64,000 bases of DNA from Lutibacter sp. A80 (GTDB lineage: Bacteria; Bacteroidota; Bacteroidia; Flavobacteriales; Flavobacteriaceae). The notes beneath the pieces are model-generated. The model saw only the letters and a program-made list of their open reading frames with translations, did no database searches and was not told the origin of the DNA. The stretch lies in assembly GCF_022429645.1 (NCBI RefSeq), contig NZ_CP092480.1:3330501-3394500 (forward strand), read 5' to 3'. Below are positions 61,387-64,000 of this stretch, piece after piece. The number at the start of each line of letters is the position of its first letter. The first letter of the stretch is position 1. Both the position numbers and the translations under genes were made by a program.

Positions 61387-62073
61387 ATGAAAATAATTAA
61401 GAGAATAATATTAGTTTTTGTGGCAGTTTTATCAATTTCAACTATGAATGCACAGGAAGAAGAGTCGAGTAAGGCTAGCTTCGATATAGGAGTTGATTAT
61501 GCGAGTAGGTATGTATGGAGAGGTTTGGAATTTTCTGACTCGCCTGCATTACAACCTTATGCTGAAATGTCTTCAGGGAATTTTACAATGGGTTTATGGG
61601 CGTCTTATGAAACTGGAGGTCAGGTAGTTGGTCAGGAGTTTGATTTTTATGCAAGTTACTCTTTTGGAGCTGTTTCTGTAGGTTTTACAGATTATGCTTT
61701 TCCTGTTGATGGTGCTTCTGATGGTTATTTTATGATGAAAAACCATGTAGGTGAAGCTACAGTGAGTTTTGATGGTGTAGAGTCTTTTCCGATTTCATTA
61801 ATGGTTGGTGCTAATATATATAATGATGATGATAATTCAATTTATACAGAGCTTGGTATTCCGTTTAATATTGGAGGAACTGAGTTGGGTGCCTTTATTG
61901 GTGGTGGAAATGAAATATATACCACGGACGGTGATTTTGCTTTAACAAATATTGGTTTCTCTGCTTCTAAAGATGTTACTATTACAGATGCATTTAGTTT
62001 AGGTGTTTCTGCTTCAGCAATCTTTAATCCAGATACAGATGATGCATATTTAGTATTTATACTTTCTCTATAA
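61387..62073 (+). CDS. TorF-like outer-membrane beta-barrel protein
   Basis: A 228-residue secreted protein with a signal peptide (about 1-22, ending MNAQE) and alternating beta strands. VDYASRYVWRGLEFSDSPAL (about 38-57) is the 'YVWRG' signature of the TorF/Gcw_chp family. The last residue run VFILSL ends in a hydrophobic strand as in outer-membrane proteins. Its place between two amt operons suggests nitrogen-linked expression, perhaps solute entry. Function is not established. Confidence 0.75.
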   Translation: MKIIKRIILVFVAVLSISTMNAQEEESSKASFDIGVDYASRYVWRGLEFSDSPALQPYAEMSSGNFTMGLWASYETGGQVVGQEFDFYASYSFGAVSVGFTDYAFPVDGASDGYFMMKNHVGEATVSFDGVESFPISLMVGANIYNDDDNSIYTELGIPFNIGGTELGAFIGGGNEIYTTDGDFALTNIGFSASKDVTITDAFSLGVSASAIFNPDTDDAYLVFILSL

Positions 62074-62096
62074 TATATTATAATTAGGTTTAGTTT

Positions 62097-62139
62097 AAAA
62101 TTGTCTAATAACTTAAAAGTTATTAGGCAATTTTTTTTT
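62097..62139 (+). terminator. Terminator of the first amt operon
   Basis: AAAATTGTCTAATAACTT (62097-62114) pairs with AAGTTATTAGGCAATTTT (62117-62134), one wobble, followed by T residues. Confidence 0.88.
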
Positions 62140-62226
62140 GACCATATTTGTGTTTTTATTTTTAACATTGTGTAAGTGTATAAATATTTAGGGTTAAAAT
62201 TGAATATATGGTAAAAATTATATTTT

Positions 62227-62270
62227 ACCCCTTTAAAAGTTAGGGGGTTGAGAAAATTTATTTATTTTTG
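62227..62270 (+). promoter_or_regulatory. Promoter with palindrome before the second glnK-amt operon
   Basis: ACCCCT (62227-62232) and AGGGGGT (62242-62248) form an inverted repeat with centre 25-26 bp before the -7 box TATTTTTG (62263-62270), which is again 32 bp before the ATG. Same geometry as at 59703. Confidence 0.7.
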
Positions 62271-62301
62271 ATACTAAATCAATTATATAAACTGTTTTAT
62301 T

Positions 62302-62640
62302 ATGAAGAAAATTGAAGCGATAATAAGAAAATCAAAGTTTGTTGAAGTTAAAGAAGCTTTGCACGAAATTGGAGTTAACTTTTTTAGTTATTGGGATGTG
62401 ACTGGAGTTGGGAATGAGAAAAAAGGACATGTGTATCGTGGTGTAAGTTATAGTACGTCAGAATTGCAAAGAAGGTATTTGTCAATTGTAGTTTCCGATC
62501 CTTTTTTGGAAAAAACAATAGATATAATTTTAAAAACAGCGTATACAGGTGCTGTTGGTGATGGAAAAATATTTGTTTCTGATGTTGAAGAAACTTATAG
62601 AATTAGAACGAAAGAAAAAGGTGTAGAATCATTAAATTAA
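62302..62640 (+). CDS. glnK: P-II nitrogen regulatory protein (copy 2)
   Basis: A 112-residue paralogue of the protein at 59778, alike over most of its length (for example SYWDVTGVGNEK, GHVYRGVSYSTS, VGDGKIFVSDV). Differences lie mainly in the T-loop edge (KKGH for KEGH; SELQRRY for SDIQRRF) and the last third. It probably regulates the AmtB encoded 24 bp downstream. Confidence 0.93.
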   Translation: MKKIEAIIRKSKFVEVKEALHEIGVNFFSYWDVTGVGNEKKGHVYRGVSYSTSELQRRYLSIVVSDPFLEKTIDIILKTAYTGAVGDGKIFVSDVEETYRIRTKEKGVESLN

Positions 62641-62664
62641 AATTAAGATAGAATAACTATTATT

Positions 62665-63906
62665 ATGGAGGAAACACTATTTACAGTGAATAACGTATGG
62701 ATGATGATTTGTACTGCATTGGTATTTTTAATGCATTTAGGATTTTCATTGTTGGAAATTGGATTAACAAGGCAAAAAAACACAATTAATATACTTTTTA
62801 AAAATGTATTTATTATTTGTATCGGATTAATATTATATGCGTTAGTTGGTTTTAATTTAATGTACCCAGGGTCATTTATAGCTGGAATTATTCCAGATTA
62901 TTTTGTTGATTTGTTTGGGCTAACTTCGCCTGAAAATGGTTTAACTGCTGAATATGCAGATGGTGGTTATACTTTTTGGACTGACTTTTTGTTTCAGGGA
63001 ATGTTTGCTGCAACAGCGGCAACAATTGTTTCTGGGGCTGTGGCTGAGAGAATAAAATTAGGTGCATTTATGATTTTTACTATTGTTTATGTTGGTTTGG
63101 TGTATCCAATTGTAGGTTCTTGGAAATGGGGAGCTGGTTGGTTAGATGAGTTAGGATTTTATGATTTTGCAGGTTCTACATTAGTGCATTCAGTAGGTGG
63201 TTGGGCTGCTTTAGTAGCAGTTTGGTTGTTAGGAGCAAGGCTTGGTAAATTTAAAAAAGATGGTTCAGTAGGTGCTATTCCGGGACATAATATGCCTTTT
63301 GCAACTGCAGGAGTTTTTATTTTATGGTTAGGTTGGTTTGGATTTAATGGAGGTTCTGTGCTTTCAGCTGATCCAGGAGCTACATCTTTGGTGTTGGTGA
63401 CTACTTGTGTAGCTGCGGCTTCAGGTGGTATGTCGGCATTTTTGGTTTCTTTATTTAAATACAAACAATTTGATTTGTCAATGTTTTTGAATGGTATTTT
63501 AGGTGGATTGGTAGGTATAACTGCTGGAGCTGATTTAATGAGTGTGACTGATTCTATTGTAATTGGGTTTATAGCCGGAGGTTTAATAGTGTTAGGTGTG
63601 TCGCTTGTGGATAGGATGAAGTTAGATGATCCTGTTGGTGCGATTGCTGTTCATTTAATATGTGGTATTTGGGGAACTTTAGCTGTAGGTATTTTTGGTG
63701 ATTTAGCTAGCTGGGAACAGTTAGGGTATCAAGCTATTGGAGTTGTTTCCATAGGTGTTACTTGCTTGGTTTCTGCATATGCAATTATTAAAACACTAAA
63801 AAGTACTACGGGTATCCGTGTTTCTAAAGAAGAAGAGCAGGAAGGTCTAGATATTCATGAACATGGTATGGATGCTTACCCTGATTTTCGTTTAAATCAA
63901 CATTAA
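62665..63906 (+). CDS. amtB: Ammonium transporter AmtB (copy 2)
   Basis: A 413-residue AmtB paralogue with STLVHSVGGWAAL and IAVHLICGIWGTL as the twin-histidine helices and a P-II-binding tail with SKEEEQEGLDIHEHGMDAYP. Compared with copy 1 it has a longer loop after TM2 (about residues 78-105). The stop at 63906 is followed by about 95 bp of AT-rich sequence to the window edge. Confidence 0.93.
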   Translation: MEETLFTVNNVWMMICTALVFLMHLGFSLLEIGLTRQKNTINILFKNVFIICIGLILYALVGFNLMYPGSFIAGIIPDYFVDLFGLTSPENGLTAEYADGGYTFWTDFLFQGMFAATAATIVSGAVAERIKLGAFMIFTIVYVGLVYPIVGSWKWGAGWLDELGFYDFAGSTLVHSVGGWAALVAVWLLGARLGKFKKDGSVGAIPGHNMPFATAGVFILWLGWFGFNGGSVLSADPGATSLVLVTTCVAAASGGMSAFLVSLFKYKQFDLSMFLNGILGGLVGITAGADLMSVTDSIVIGFIAGGLIVLGVSLVDRMKLDDPVGAIAVHLICGIWGTLAVGIFGDLASWEQLGYQAIGVVSIGVTCLVSAYAIIKTLKSTTGIRVSKEEEQEGLDIHEHGMDAYPDFRLNQH

Positions 63907-64000
63907 TTAGGTTTCTTTTTTATAAAATATAAGATTGTAAAAGTTCAGCAAATTTAAATTAGTTGAGCTTTTTTAATGGGGTGTATTATTGTATGCTTTA

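Overview
The window comes from an AT-rich member of the Bacteroidota, most likely a marine flavobacterium (Flavobacteriaceae). The signs are TAnnTTTG-type -7 promoter boxes, A-rich leaders instead of strong Shine-Dalgarno sites, a DnaE with an N-terminal exonuclease domain, a Rho with a long K/Q/N-rich insert, an Rnf complex, a hybrid two-component regulator beside sulfatase/GH16/GH43 genes, and families typical of this phylum (RteC, DUF4293, DUF6943, HYC_CC_PP, DUF5675).

Layout. (1) 1-8.7 kb, core genome: 5' end of dnaE (minus strand), then rseC-rnfBCDGEA, rpsP, rimM and tRNA-Ser(GGA). (2) 8.70-38.52 kb, a genomic island integrated at the 3' end of tRNA-Ser. A 19-bp copy of the tRNA 3' end marks the far boundary. 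The left end holds an IntDOT-like tyrosine recombinase, an RteC-like regulator, a small excisionase-like HTH protein and a DnaD-like/DnaC-like pair. Cargo: a czc-type efflux operon (RND pump fused to its outer-membrane channel) with a Fur-family regulator; a cus-type copper/silver efflux operon; DUF6943 and DUF2493 genes; a four-gene module resembling an ABC-three-component (ABC-3C) conflict system; and a minus-strand cassette of small membrane proteins, a DUF5675 protein and an unidentified 251-residue protein. No relaxase or type IV secretion gene is visible. (3) 38.8-49.0 kb, a carbohydrate-use region: GH16 lipoprotein, remnant of a class V aminotransferase, S1-type sulfatase, GH43-like enzyme, a 1334-residue hybrid sensor/regulator and a beta-helix protein, with no SusC/SusD pair. 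(4) 49.0-64.0 kb, core genome: rho, DUF4293, phosphodiesterase, truA, ABC exporter, cdaA, lipoprotein, folP, LOG protein, DUF1599 protein, DoxX-like protein, fluoride channel, and two P-II/AmtB operons around a TorF-like outer-membrane protein.

The strongest candidate for an undescribed system is the operon at 32.89-36.34 kb. A four-helix membrane protein ends in a roughly 22-residue motif that recurs, ungapped and at 11/22 identity, at the start of the next gene product, which has an ABC-3C-like C terminus. A middle-component-like protein and an SMC/ABC-type ATPase with a CPEC/CKLC pair follow, all with overlapping starts and stops. This suggests a split ABC-3C system whose membrane effector docks on its partner through a homotypic beta-motif. 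Imperfect 26-bp inverted repeats bracket the module. Also notable are the integrase arm-type repeats at both island ends, six hairpin repeats with compensatory changes, the conserved palindrome at both glnK-amt promoters, and the end cassette of the island.
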